From positions 1-64,000 of the forward strand of contig UQIV01000012.1 in NCBI GenBank assembly GCA_900541205.1: a DNA stretch of 64,000 nt, in the 5' to 3' direction. Numbering within the stretch: the stretch's first letter is position 1; the number at the start of each line of letters is the position of its first letter. The translations under genes were made by a program, and so were the position numbers. Shown one piece after another: positions 27,301 to 35,162 of this stretch. The notes below the pieces were generated by a model that worked only from the letters and a program-made list of their open reading frames with translations, was not told the origin of the DNA and made no database searches. The stretch is from an uncultured Collinsella sp. Its GTDB lineage: Bacteria > Actinomycetota > Coriobacteriia > Coriobacteriales > Coriobacteriaceae.

Positions 27301-28693
27301 TTGTGGCTGTGCATCGTACGCCGTGATCGGCCAGTCCATCGCGGGTTGGGGCGTTATGTCGCAAGATGCCACAGTACCCCACGCGGTGCCGTGGCCGCAG
27401 CACACGGGCTTTTTGGCAACCGTCAACGAGCAACTGCAGCATATTACTTGGACGCGAGGCGCATCGGCATTTGCAACGCAGCCCGTGGGCGCCGCAGGCT
27501 GTGGCCCGGCATCGTTTAGCGTAAGCAACAACGGCAGGTGCGTGCTCTATGTAGAGAACACCGATGGCAAGGTGGGACAAACCTACGACGAAGAAGGCAA
27601 CCCGGCAGCAGTGATGGGCAAGCACTTCCGCATCTTCGCCAGCACCTTGGCAGGCGATCTGTTTACGGAGCCGTTCGTGATGTGCGAGCTGGACCATCCC
27701 GTCGATCAGATAACGACATTTTTGACGTCGGGAGGCATGCTCTCCGCGCTCGCCACGCACATTGTGAGCGCAGAGAAGAGCGAGGCAGAGCTGCACGGCA
27801 TCGAAGTGCCCTTGGTGGCGTGTGCCACTCCGACGGGCGCGGTCGCTACCTCGGGCGCGGTGGTGCCCGGAGCAGCAGGTGAATCCTTTATGGTCACGGT
27901 GCGAAACGACGGCAACACCTTGCTGACCGCCGGCACGATCGATCTGTACCGAGAGGGCTCCAGCCAGCCGTTCTCCAGCGCATCCATCGGGTTCGGAGTG
28001 AACGCACGCATGGCATCGATCTACGATCCGGAGCTCGCCGAGGATGCTTCGGCCAACGACATGGCACACGTGAAGTACGCGCTCGAGACGCTGGGCGCAC
28101 GTTTTGCGACGCACCCGCTGGTTGCTGACAATGGCAACGCCGTGCTGGCACCAGGCTGCACGGCACAGTTCCGCATGAGCTTTGCCATCCCAGAGAGTTG
28201 GGGCGACGAGGTGGGCAAACGCGTAACGCTATATGCGAAGGCGCGTAATCTGGTGGCGCTCGATCCCGTAACGCTCGAGGAAATTCGACCGGGCGCAAAC
28301 TCGGCGCTGGGTGCCGTACTGCACGAGCTCCACGCGCCCGACGCAGTATGCGAACGCTCTGAAGTGCAGGTTGGCGTCTGCGACAACGCGGACGCCGCAG
28401 GGCTTCACGATGCCCCAATGACGGTCGACGGCGATGGTGGCTCGAGCGGCGGCGGTTCCGGTGGAAGCAGCTCCGGTGGCGGCAGCGGCTCTGGCAGCGG
28501 CAAGGATTACGGCAATAACAAGCGCTCCGGAAAAGCGGGCGCGCTCGCGGGCACGGGCGACGTCAACGCTCCCCTTACGGCAGCCGTTGCAGCACTCGCC
28601 GCGGCGGGCGCCGGCCTCATCTCCTACAGCGCCCGCCGCACGGCGCTCGAAACCGACACCGCCAATGAGGTCAATTCGGATAAGCCTCGCTAG
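24326..28693 (+). CDS. Very large secreted, sortase-type surface protein
   Basis: A 1455-residue exported protein. The N-terminus MLDRRSLLVAGASSL looks like a Tat signal (DRRSLLV), followed by a cleavage region near AYADEDD. Residues about 60-130 resemble an Ig-like or carboxypeptidase-regulatory repeat (PITGAQVTLTSR, TTDDEGTAIFEV). The large middle has no domain I recognise. The C-terminus has a Ser/Gly linker and then LAGTGD, a hydrophobic helix and a short Arg-containing tail, a variant of the LPxTG sorting signal. The start at 24326 (GGGAG six bases upstream) was preferred to the longer frame from 24197 because it puts the signal at the N-terminus. It lies after a LuxR regulator. The role may be adhesion or host contact; this is inference only. 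Confidence 0.8.
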   Translation: MLDRRSLLVAGASSLASIMLPRVPGSANAFILPFAPTEAYADEDDPFKVLVLSRTMFGVVVVDVANKNTPITGAQVTLTSRYAAGKQLTATTDDEGTAIFEVAPLSEGYVDETTLLDAYDFNGGISISMAGYRDVEIPLARIQGGTAITAPTRPLSDGEPYFRQLTFDEWDIQYADATFMAMPADEAANDQPNTHAFTVQAHLPQGGRATLRINKVMPATGSSPETVTQVGQVKASASGADHLATFTLEDKFLDAASSLLEEGCKLRFVLDYQGKTYTLSSPMAVVTAPAAKAESGSTTIVPTTMDQEITPFDFPAAFPGIGGNKFTCWMPSFPILFDFSFAGYVLFGGGYKPVGYMNDSGNPDPEYWKKSPRESGAKQANRYLDEMEGKWNQYKRMSAGSGTDPRNTKLLRHHCTPLFTMDIATQLYGSLAYDWVGKTWGNNNDPAYGNIKALFQVRTDLNWTEQFTLGPVPFFLNVNPWVLAKLALAVGAHTHGSGAAFFKNISLDYSNTSGSFTIQIGLAVTFGAGVAGVASSAVRGAASLTLFIGYEKADGHQLPRLRVGADVDVDVILQFVMFKWTTKAWSGSWPTLIDSWNMSVNNGDQYVLQRSELALGGDTPYTPDACFGSAGNIEAGGVPQFIASATIVTNAELLARAEVKATAVNAAPVVRDWDQAVTRIELEADAESDDTGQIEHFVHALIENDENAAPMYEYTYIGQATNTVADPNANSAGVSEDERGGIKPSSDNVLFAGVLSEAHMKLAMIAGVECLFRIASVRYGDNGRSRLVVHTKANGTWSAPTPVDFPLGFGENDVERDSVYDYDFDVVEYTDGRGNQDAYVLLVSGERPAGDNTHFDTASTSGILSVVRLRISNDGARVISHTSWRSISRGRLQEDGYHCLQCPRITVGKTLVDGRLSGAYLHRRGTTAEKALGSEAEVALECFTLWSDDLGDSLTFRQVLRFPQAPSSIELGTPENINGKMVVPVAYETAGGCGCASYAVIGQSIAGWGVMSQDATVPHAVPWPQHTGFLATVNEQLQHITWTRGASAFATQPVGAAGCGPASFSVSNNGRCVLYVENTDGKVGQTYDEEGNPAAVMGKHFRIFASTLAGDLFTEPFVMCELDHPVDQITTFLTSGGMLSALATHIVSAEKSEAELHGIEVPLVACATPTGAVATSGAVVPGAAGESFMVTVRNDGNTLLTAGTIDLYREGSSQPFSSASIGFGVNARMASIYDPELAEDASANDMAHVKYALETLGARFATHPLVADNGNAVLAPGCTAQFRMSFAIPESWGDEVGKRVTLYAKARNLVALDPVTLEEIRPGANSALGAVLHELHAPDAVCERSEVQVGVCDNADAAGLHDAPMTVDGDGGSSGGGSGGSSSGGGSGSGSGKDYGNNKRSGKAGALAGTGDVNAPLTAAVAALAAAGAGLISYSARRTALETDTANEVNSDKPR

Positions 28694-28742
28694 CTCCTAG
28701 TTGCTTTTACGAGAGACGCCGACTCGGCTCATCGAACACCAA

Positions 28743-28778
28743 AATGGGCTGGTTCTGGATACCCAGAGCCAGCCCATT
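28743..28778. terminator. Bidirectional hairpin terminator
   Basis: A 16-bp stem (28743-28758 with 28763-28778, AATGGGCTGGTTCTGG) with one G-T pair and a four-base loop lies between the convergent surface-protein gene and the membrane-protein gene at 28784. Confidence 0.75.
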
Positions 28779-28783
28779 ACGTA

Positions 28784-29368
28784 TTAGATATCACCAGGAG
28801 AGTCGAGTTCTGCCTCGAGCTTGGCACGGCGTCTTTTCGCCGTGAAAAACGTTGCGCACAGGGCAGCAAACGTGGCCGCGAAAATCGTCGCACCGCAGAA
28901 CACGCCCGTGGCCAGGTTCGCCAACCAAAAGACGCTTTCGAGCGGTACGATCTGCGCCTCAGCGATACAGCGCATTGCGGCAATAACAAGCGCGAACGCG
29001 GCGCCGCTAAGACCGCTGACAAGCAGGAAATATCCAACAGGAAGATGCTCGGTTTGCCCAAAACGATTGGTATCGACATAGCCCTTCCGCGTTTGCAGTC
29101 CTGCGCAAATCAACATCACGAGAACGAGCCACAAATACATGGCTGCCTCAAACGGCGTTGCAAAGCCATGCGGCATTTCACTGGCGTCGCTGTGAACCCA
29201 CGCAACCTGTCGAGCTATAAACTGGTAGAAAAAGATCATCAACATGCCAAACGAAAGCAGCATGAAACCAATCTTGTAGACCTTCGCGTTCTCAGCCTCC
29301 AGGCGTTCATCCTTTGGGCCGGCATATTCACGCCACTTTTGCACGATTTTCAGATCTTCATATTTCAT
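28784..29368 (-). CDS. Four-helix membrane protein paired with an XRE regulator
   Basis: A 194-residue protein with hydrophobic helices near 33-52, 77-98, 112-135 and 147-172, and a basic C-terminal tail (FFTAKRRRAKLEAEL). The N-terminal 30 residues are hydrophilic (KWREYAGPKDERLEAENAK). It follows a short XRE repressor gene by nine bases. Small membrane proteins of this layout are common partners of short XRE regulators in gut Firmicutes and Actinobacteria; their function is not established. I cannot name the family with confidence. Confidence 0.75.
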   Translation of the reverse strand: MKYEDLKIVQKWREYAGPKDERLEAENAKVYKIGFMLLSFGMLMIFFYQFIARQVAWVHSDASEMPHGFATPFEAAMYLWLVLVMLICAGLQTRKGYVDTNRFGQTEHLPVGYFLLVSGLSGAAFALVIAAMRCIAEAQIVPLESVFWLANLATGVFCGATIFAATFAALCATFFTAKRRRAKLEAELDSPGDI

Positions 29369-29377
29369 AGTGAACTC

Positions 29378-29608
29378 CTAAAGAGCATTAGGGTCGGCGT
29401 CGGTTTCGTCTTCCCAAAACAAGTCGTTCAACGTAACGTGCAGCGCCTTACAGATTGCCACGCACAGATTGAGCGTGGGGTTGTAGCCGCCCGCCTCGAT
29501 AAGGCCGATGGTTTGGCGCGTAACGCCCACGGCTTGGGCTAAATCGGCTTGCGAAAGGCCAGCCGCCGCGCGTGCCGCCTTCATGCGTAGGTTCTTTTTG
29601 CCCGGCAT
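29378..29608 (-). CDS. Short XRE/Cro-type HTH regulator
   Basis: A 76-residue protein consisting almost only of a Cro/C1-type helix-turn-helix (LRMKAARAAAGLSQADLA, then QAVGVTRQTIGLIEAGGYNP and CKALHVTLNDLFW). The ATG at 29608 follows AAAGGA; the frame extends upstream but without a ribosome site. It heads a two-gene operon with the membrane protein at 28784. Its promoter carries an inverted repeat over the -10 and upstream of the -35, so autorepression is likely. Confidence 0.88.
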   Translation of the reverse strand: MPGKKNLRMKAARAAAGLSQADLAQAVGVTRQTIGLIEAGGYNPTLNLCVAICKALHVTLNDLFWEDETDADPNAL

Positions 29609-29648
29609 GGAGTTCCTTTCGTAAATGTGGACAGATATCCGTTGCAAC

Positions 29649-29698
29649 ATGACAGAAATATATTGCATCCTTCAGAAGATGTCAACTATATCTGTCAT
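29649..29698 (-). promoter_or_regulatory. Near-consensus promoter framed by an operator inverted repeat
   Basis: On the minus strand TTGACA (29680-29685), exactly 17 bases, then TATATT (29657-29662). The two hexamers are enclosed by an inverted repeat ATGACAGATATA (29687-29698 read in reverse) and TATATTTCTGTCAT (29649-29662), so a dimeric XRE protein bound there would block RNA polymerase. Confidence 0.8.
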
Positions 29699-29699
29699 T

Positions 29700-30032
29700 A
29701 TGGAAACCATGTTCGTCATTGCCATGCGGACATAACAATTTCGATTCGCTATTCAACCTTACTCGGGCAGAACCGAGTCGGAAGGAACCGAGTAAGTGGG
29801 ACTTCGGCAGGGAGCGTGAACTCGCCCGCATCAAGAAGATACTCAAACGCCCGCCCAGAAAGCGAAGTGCCGTCCTATCTCAGCGCCGAGATCTCAAAGA
29901 TGACCAACGCCAACGAGGCTTTCGGGGCCCTCGCACATGGCTACTCATAAGCGATGCCCACGGCATGGCCAACGCGCACGCCAATAACCGGATTTGCCGG
30001 AACCATGCGTGCCCCATCGTTTAATAGCTCCG
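29700..30032. other. Intergenic region without a gene
   Basis: About 330 bases between the XRE promoter and the acetyltransferase gene. A plus-strand stretch ending near 29950 (VPSYLSAEISKMTNANEAF before a stop) reads like the tail of a decayed gene, but it has no start and I cannot assign it. Confidence 0.35.
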
Positions 30033-30593
30033 TTATTGTTCGATAATCTTCTTGACGACCGCGGGAACGCCTGCCGCCATCACGTTGTCCGGAAGGTCTT
30101 CCGTCACAACACTTCCCGCAGCGATAACGCAGCCGCTGCCGATGGTAACCCCCTGGAGTACGGACACGTTCGCGCCAAACCAGCAGTTATCGCCAACAAC
30201 AATGGGCAGAGCCCTCTCGAGACCCAAGTTGCGCTCTTTTGCTCCAAGGGGATGCGAAGCGGTGTAGAAGCCGCAAAACGGCCCAATAAACACGTTGTCA
30301 CCAAAGGTAATAGAACCACCGTCCATAAAGTAGCAGCCATGGTTCACAAAGCAGCCGTCGCCAAAGGTTGTCTTGTCCCCGTAGTCAAAGTAGGCAGGCG
30401 AAAGGACCGTCAGCCCCGCCGGAAGATCGGTATCGAGCAAGGTTTTTAGGGCGTCAAGCTGCGCGTCGCTTCCGGGTTTTCCCATATTGAAGTCATAGCA
30501 GAGCGCCTCTGCCCTCGCCCGTTTTGCCAGGAGTTCCTCGTCAAAGTTGGCATCATGCCACTCCCCGCGCTCCATCTTCTCTTTCTCGGTCAC
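30033..30593 (-). CDS. Sugar O-acetyltransferase of the maltose/galactoside (LacA/Maa) type
   Basis: A 186-residue left-handed beta-helix acetyltransferase. The N-terminal Mac domain EKMERGEWHDANFDEELLAK is followed by hexapeptide repeats (GKPGSD region, then FGDGCFVNHGCYF, ITFGDNVFIGP and IGSGCVIAAGSVV). The catalytic histidine is in the NHGCYFMDGG segment as in LacA/Maa. I chose the GTG at 30593, six bases after AAGGGG, which gives the typical length; the frame runs to an ATG at 30659. It would transfer an acetyl group from acetyl-CoA to the 6-hydroxyl of a sugar, a detoxifying reaction in relatives. It stands alone and divergent from the topoisomerase operon. Confidence 0.88.
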   Translation of the reverse strand: MTEKEKMERGEWHDANFDEELLAKRARAEALCYDFNMGKPGSDAQLDALKTLLDTDLPAGLTVLSPAYFDYGDKTTFGDGCFVNHGCYFMDGGSITFGDNVFIGPFCGFYTASHPLGAKERNLGLERALPIVVGDNCWFGANVSVLQGVTIGSGCVIAAGSVVTEDLPDNVMAAGVPAVVKKIIEQ

Positions 30594-30697
30594 TGTGAGC
30601 CCCTTAATAAAAACATTTGTGGCGGCAATTCTATCATTTGATAAGCCGTCAGTTTCCATACCGATAACGAACGCGCGTTCGATGGATTTCGTGTTAG

Positions 30698-30726
30698 TTG
30701 GAATCGCCTATGGGCTGGGCTATGCT
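30698..30726 (+). promoter_or_regulatory. Sigma70-type promoter of the topoisomerase operon
   Basis: TTGGAA (30698-30703), a 17-base spacer and TATGCT (30721-30726), 55 bases before the ATG of the B subunit. Confidence 0.5.
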
Positions 30727-30780
30727 ACCTTGACTATCTATATGACTTAAACGCAGCAAAGGAGCACCGAGAGAGCGAGT

Positions 30781-32778
30781 ATGGCAAAAAACACCGCAAA
30801 CTATGGTAACGACAGTATCCGCCAGCTCAAGGACGAGGAGCGCGTACGCCTGCGCCCCGCCGTCATCTTTGGCTCGGACGGACTCGACGGCTGCGCGCAT
30901 GCCGCCTTCGAGATCCTGTCCAACGCCGTTGACGAGGCGCGCCAGGGCTACGGCAAGCTCATCACCCTTACCGCCTTTCGCGATGGTTCCATTCAGGTAG
31001 AGGACAACGGCCGCGGCTGCCCGCTCGACTGGAACCCCTCCGAGAAGCGCTTTAACTGGGAACTCGTCTTTTGCGAGCTCTACGCCGGCGGCAAATACAA
31101 CAATAACCAGGGCGGCGACTACGACTTCTCGCTCGGCACCAACGGCCTGGGCTCATGCGCAACCCAGTACGCCTCCGAGTACATGGACGTCACGGTTTGG
31201 CGCGACGGCAACAAGTACTCCCTGCACTTTAAGAAGGGCAAGGTCGTCGGTGCCAAAAAGAAGGCACTCGAGATTGAGCCCAGCGACGAGAGCCGCACCG
31301 GCACCACCATCAAATGGCGCCCCGATCTTGAGGTCTTTACCTCCATCAGTATCCCCCACGAGTGGTATCGCGAGACCATGCGCCGCCAGGCCGTGGTCAA
31401 CGCTAACGTGACCTTCCGCCTGCGTATTGAGGGCGACGATGGCGAATTTACCGAAGAGGATTTTTGCTACCCCAAGGGCATCGAGGACTATGTGCTCGAG
31501 AAGGTCGGTACCGACTACCTCACCGAGCCCTTCTTTATCGAGGCCGACCGTCGCGGTCGGGACCGCGAGGACCTGCCCGACTACAACGTCAAGATTACCG
31601 CGTGCATGTGCTTCTCGCGCACCTTCATGATGCAGGAGTACTACCACAACTCATCGTGGCTCGAGAACGGCGGCTCGCCCGAGAAGGCCGCCCGCAGCGC
31701 TCTGACCAGTGCCGTCGATGCTTACATTAAGCAACAGGGCAAGTACAACAAAAACGAGAGCGGCATCAAATGGCAGGACGTCCAGGACTGCCTGGTGCTG
31801 GTGACCAACTGCTTCTCCACCCAGACGTCCTATGAAAACCAGACTAAGAAGGCCATCAACAACCGCTTTATCCAGCAGGCCATGACCGCCTTCTTTAAGG
31901 AGCGCCTCTCGACCTACTTGATCGAGAACAAGGACGCTGCCAATAAGATCATGGAGCAGGTGCTCATCAACAAGCGCTCGCGCGAGAACGCCGAGAAGAC
32001 CCGCCAGAGCATCAAGACCAACCTGCAGCAGAAGACCGACATGGCCAACCGCGTGCAGAAGTTCATCGACTGCCGCTCCAAGGACAAGAACCGTCGCGAG
32101 ATCTACATCGTAGAGGGCGACTCGGCAGCAGGCGCCATTCGCACCTCGCGCGATGCCGAGTTCCAGGGCGTCATGCCCGTCCGAGGCAAGATCCTCAACT
32201 GCCTGAAGGAGGACTACCCGCGCATCTTTAAGTCCGACATCATCATGGACCTCATGCGCGTGCTGGGCTGTGGCGTGGAGATCAAGGACAAGCGCATCAA
32301 GAACCTCGGCGCCTTTGACCTGGACAACCTCAACTGGAACAAGGTCATCATCTGTACGGACGCCGACGTCGACGGTTATCACATCCGCACGCTTGTGCTC
32401 ACCATGCTCTACCGCCTGGTGCCCACGCTTATCGACGAGGGCTACGTGTATATCGCCGAATCGCCGCTCTACGAGATCAACTGCAAAGAGAAAACCTACT
32501 TCGCCTACACCGAGCTCGAGAAGAACGGCATCCTCAAGGAGATTGGCGACCAAAAGTGCTCCATCAACCGCTCCAAGGGTCTTGGTGAGAACGACCCGGA
32601 CATGATGTGGCTCACCACCATGAACCCCGAGACGCGTCGCCTGATCAAGGTGGAGCCCGAGGACGTCACCAAGATGGAGACCATGTTCAATCTGTTGCTG
32701 GGCAACGACGAGACGGGCCGCAAGCGCCATATCTCCGAGCACGGCAAGGAATACCTGGACCAGCTGGACCTGCAGTAG
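30781..32778 (+). CDS. parE: Type IIA DNA topoisomerase subunit B (ParE-like, divergent)
   Basis: A 665-residue ATPase subunit. The GHKL ATP site has FEILSNAVDEA (catalytic Glu, Asn, Asp), DNGRGCPLD and GTNGLGSCATQYASE, where GyrB usually has GLHGVG. The transducer lysine is in ENQTKKAINNRF. The TOPRIM domain shows EIYIVEGDSAAGAIRTSRD and CTDADVDGYHIRTLVL, and the C-terminal part has RSKGLGENDPD. These differ enough from GyrB that I read it as the second (topoisomerase IV-like) pair. GGAGCACC precedes the ATG. The A subunit gene follows after 46 bases. With the A subunit it would decatenate or relax DNA using ATP. Confidence 0.82.
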   Translation: MAKNTANYGNDSIRQLKDEERVRLRPAVIFGSDGLDGCAHAAFEILSNAVDEARQGYGKLITLTAFRDGSIQVEDNGRGCPLDWNPSEKRFNWELVFCELYAGGKYNNNQGGDYDFSLGTNGLGSCATQYASEYMDVTVWRDGNKYSLHFKKGKVVGAKKKALEIEPSDESRTGTTIKWRPDLEVFTSISIPHEWYRETMRRQAVVNANVTFRLRIEGDDGEFTEEDFCYPKGIEDYVLEKVGTDYLTEPFFIEADRRGRDREDLPDYNVKITACMCFSRTFMMQEYYHNSSWLENGGSPEKAARSALTSAVDAYIKQQGKYNKNESGIKWQDVQDCLVLVTNCFSTQTSYENQTKKAINNRFIQQAMTAFFKERLSTYLIENKDAANKIMEQVLINKRSRENAEKTRQSIKTNLQQKTDMANRVQKFIDCRSKDKNRREIYIVEGDSAAGAIRTSRDAEFQGVMPVRGKILNCLKEDYPRIFKSDIIMDLMRVLGCGVEIKDKRIKNLGAFDLDNLNWNKVIICTDADVDGYHIRTLVLTMLYRLVPTLIDEGYVYIAESPLYEINCKEKTYFAYTELEKNGILKEIGDQKCSINRSKGLGENDPDMMWLTTMNPETRRLIKVEPEDVTKMETMFNLLLGNDETGRKRHISEHGKEYLDQLDLQ

Positions 32779-32824
32779 CGCCCAAATCGATAACGACGGC
32801 CCTTAAGAAGTTCAAGAGGATATC

Positions 32825-35065
32825 GTGGCAAAGAAGAAGACGAAGAACCAGCCAAAGAAAAAGCAGGTCAACGCCGAGAACGTCATCGGCCTGCACTCCG
32901 AGGTCACCGACCAGCCGATTACGCAGACGCTCGAGGTCAACTACATGCCCTACGCCATGAGCGTCAACGTCTCGCGTGCGTTCCCCGAGATCGACGGCTT
33001 TAAGCCCTCGCACCGCAAGCTGCTCTACACCATGTACAAGATGGGTCTGCTCAAGGGCGAGCGCCAGAAGAGCGCCAACATCGTGGGCCAGACCATGAAG
33101 CTCAATCCGCACGGCGACGCCGCGATCTACGAGACGATGGTGCGTCTGGCCACCGGCAACGAGGCACTGCTCGCCCCCTTCGTGGAGTCGAAGGGCAACT
33201 TTGGCAAGTACTATTCGGGCGACCTGAGCTACGCCGCCTCGCGTTATACCGAGGCCAAGCTCTCCCCCATCAGCGCCGAGATCTTCAAGGACATCGACAA
33301 GGACCCGGTCGACTTCGTTGACAGCTACGACGGCGCCATGAAGGAGCCGCGCCTGCTGCCCACCACATTCCCCAACATCCTCGTCTCGGCCAACAAGGGC
33401 ATCGGCGTCGCCATGGCGTCCGACATCTGCGGTTTCAACCTTAACGAGGTCTGCACCGCCACCATGCACTACCTGCAGGATCCCGACTGCGACCTGCTCG
33501 AGTACATGCCCATGCCCGACTTCTCGACTGGCGGCGAGATCATCTACCGCCGCGAGGAGATGGAGAAGATCATCGAGACCGGCCTTGGCAGCTTCCAGAT
33601 CCGTTCCCGCTGGCGCTGGATTCCCGAAGAACGCATCATCGAGGTCTACGAGATCCCCTACACCACCAAGACCGATGTCATCATCGAGCGCATCGTCAAG
33701 CTCTCCAAGGAGGGCAAGGTCAAGGAGATCGCTGACATCCGCGACGAGACCGACCTCTCGGGCCTGCGCATCGCCATCGACCTTAAGCGCGGTGTCGATC
33801 CCGACAAGCTCATGGCCAAGCTCTATCGCTCGACCACGCTGCAGGATTCATTCTCGTGCAACTTCAACGTGCTGGTCGACGGCTATCCCCGTGTTATGGG
33901 CGTGCGCCAGATTCTGCACGAGTGGGTCAAGTGGCGTATTGAGTCCACGCGTCGCCGCATTAACTTTGACCTAGGCAAAAAGTCCGAGCGCCTGCACCTG
34001 CTGCACGGCCTCGAGGCGATTCTGCTTGACATCGACAAGGCGATCGCCATCATCCGTGGCACCAAGCTCGAAGCCGAGGTCGTGCCCAACCTTATGAAGG
34101 GTTTCGACATCGACGAGACCCAAGCAGAGTTTGTCGCTGAGCTTAAGCTCCGCAACATCAACGAGGAGTACATCCTCAACCGCACCAAGGACATTGCCAA
34201 ACTTGAGGGCGAAATTGCCGAGCTTGAGGAGATCCTCTCCAGCGAGGACAACATCAAGAAGGTCATCAGCGACGAGCTGGCCGCCGTCAACAAGAAGTAC
34301 GTAATGCCGCGCCGCACGGGCAGGATTGAGCCGCACGAGGTCATTGAGGTGAGCCTGGAGCCCGAGGTCGAGGAGTACCCAGTCACCATCATGCTCTCGC
34401 GCGATGGCTACCTTAAGAAGATGACGGACCGCGTGCTCAAGAAGGCCACCACGCTCAAGTACAAAGACGGCGACAAGCCCTTCATTGAGTTCCCGTCCTC
34501 CAACACCCACGAGCTGCTGGTCTTTACCAACAAGAGCCAGGTGTACAAGTGCAAGGTTGCGACGTTTGAGGACACCAAGTCGGCCCAGCTGGGCTCGTAC
34601 CTGCCGACCGATCTTGAGATGGAACCCGACGAGAGTGTCATCTGGGTCATCGACCCCGAGGACTACAAGGCCGACGTGCTGTTCGTCTTTGAGAACGGCC
34701 GCGTGGTACGTGTCGCACTTGCCGGATACGTCACCAAGACCAACCGCAAGCGCCTTAAGAACGCCATCTACGGCGGCAGCAAGCTGCTGTATGCACAGGT
34801 GCTCAAGGAGGATCGCGACCTTGCGCTGGTCTCGAGCGACTACCGCCTGATGAACTTCAACACGTCGCTGCTCAAGACCAAGACGACCACCAACACGCAG
34901 GGCGTCCAGGCCTTTACGGCCAAGAAGGGCCGCTCGGTCACCACCGTCGGCACGACCGAGGAGATTCTTGGCGCCGGCGTCTCGGCCGAGAAGTTCACCG
35001 CGCAGAGCCTCCCCTCAGCCGGTGCCCTCATGAAGGAAAACGACATGCCGAGTCTGTTTGACTAA
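32825..35065 (+). CDS. parC: Type IIA DNA topoisomerase subunit A (ParC-like, divergent)
   Basis: A 746-residue breakage-reunion subunit. The winged-helix region has DGFKPSHRKLLYTMYKMGLL and KSANIVGQTMKLNPHGDAAIYE. The catalytic tyrosine is in SYAASRYTEAKLSP. The tower and coiled-coil region includes ILNRTKDIAKLEGEIAELEE, and the C-terminal part has beta-pinwheel-like blades (EEYPVTIMLSRDGYLKKM, VLFVFENGRVVRV). No GyrA-box is visible, in line with a ParC role. At the position of quinolone-contacting Ser83 of E. coli GyrA the protein has Ala (HGDAA), while the following acidic residue (Glu) is kept. The start GTGGCAAAG follows AGAGGA. The operon ends at the hairpin at 35104-35140. Confidence 0.82.
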   Translation: MAKKKTKNQPKKKQVNAENVIGLHSEVTDQPITQTLEVNYMPYAMSVNVSRAFPEIDGFKPSHRKLLYTMYKMGLLKGERQKSANIVGQTMKLNPHGDAAIYETMVRLATGNEALLAPFVESKGNFGKYYSGDLSYAASRYTEAKLSPISAEIFKDIDKDPVDFVDSYDGAMKEPRLLPTTFPNILVSANKGIGVAMASDICGFNLNEVCTATMHYLQDPDCDLLEYMPMPDFSTGGEIIYRREEMEKIIETGLGSFQIRSRWRWIPEERIIEVYEIPYTTKTDVIIERIVKLSKEGKVKEIADIRDETDLSGLRIAIDLKRGVDPDKLMAKLYRSTTLQDSFSCNFNVLVDGYPRVMGVRQILHEWVKWRIESTRRRINFDLGKKSERLHLLHGLEAILLDIDKAIAIIRGTKLEAEVVPNLMKGFDIDETQAEFVAELKLRNINEEYILNRTKDIAKLEGEIAELEEILSSEDNIKKVISDELAAVNKKYVMPRRTGRIEPHEVIEVSLEPEVEEYPVTIMLSRDGYLKKMTDRVLKKATTLKYKDGDKPFIEFPSSNTHELLVFTNKSQVYKCKVATFEDTKSAQLGSYLPTDLEMEPDESVIWVIDPEDYKADVLFVFENGRVVRVALAGYVTKTNRKRLKNAIYGGSKLLYAQVLKEDRDLALVSSDYRLMNFNTSLLKTKTTTNTQGVQAFTAKKGRSVTTVGTTEEILGAGVSAEKFTAQSLPSAGALMKENDMPSLFD

Positions 35066-35103
35066 AACAACGGCAGTCGAACTGGTCCAAGCCACAAACC
35101 AAC

Positions 35104-35140
35104 GGGGCCCGGAGCGCAGCAATATCGCGCTCCGGGCCCC
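35104..35140 (+). terminator. Terminator hairpin of the topoisomerase operon
   Basis: A perfect 14-bp stem (GGGGCCCGGAGCGC with its complement) on a nine-base loop lies between convergent genes. There is no T-run on the plus strand, so this may act in both directions. Confidence 0.7.
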
Positions 35141-35162
35141 ATGCATTACAGCAGCATCATCC

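Noticed and set aside
25853..28114. Very long minus-strand frame opposite the surface-protein gene
   Set aside because: It is the antisense shadow of the surface-protein gene, with His/Arg/Gly-rich composition and no start signal; long shadows are normal at this GC content.
29719..30024. Plus-strand frames between the XRE promoter and the acetyltransferase
   Set aside because: Open frames exist, but they have no start with a ribosome site; at best the tail of a decayed gene.
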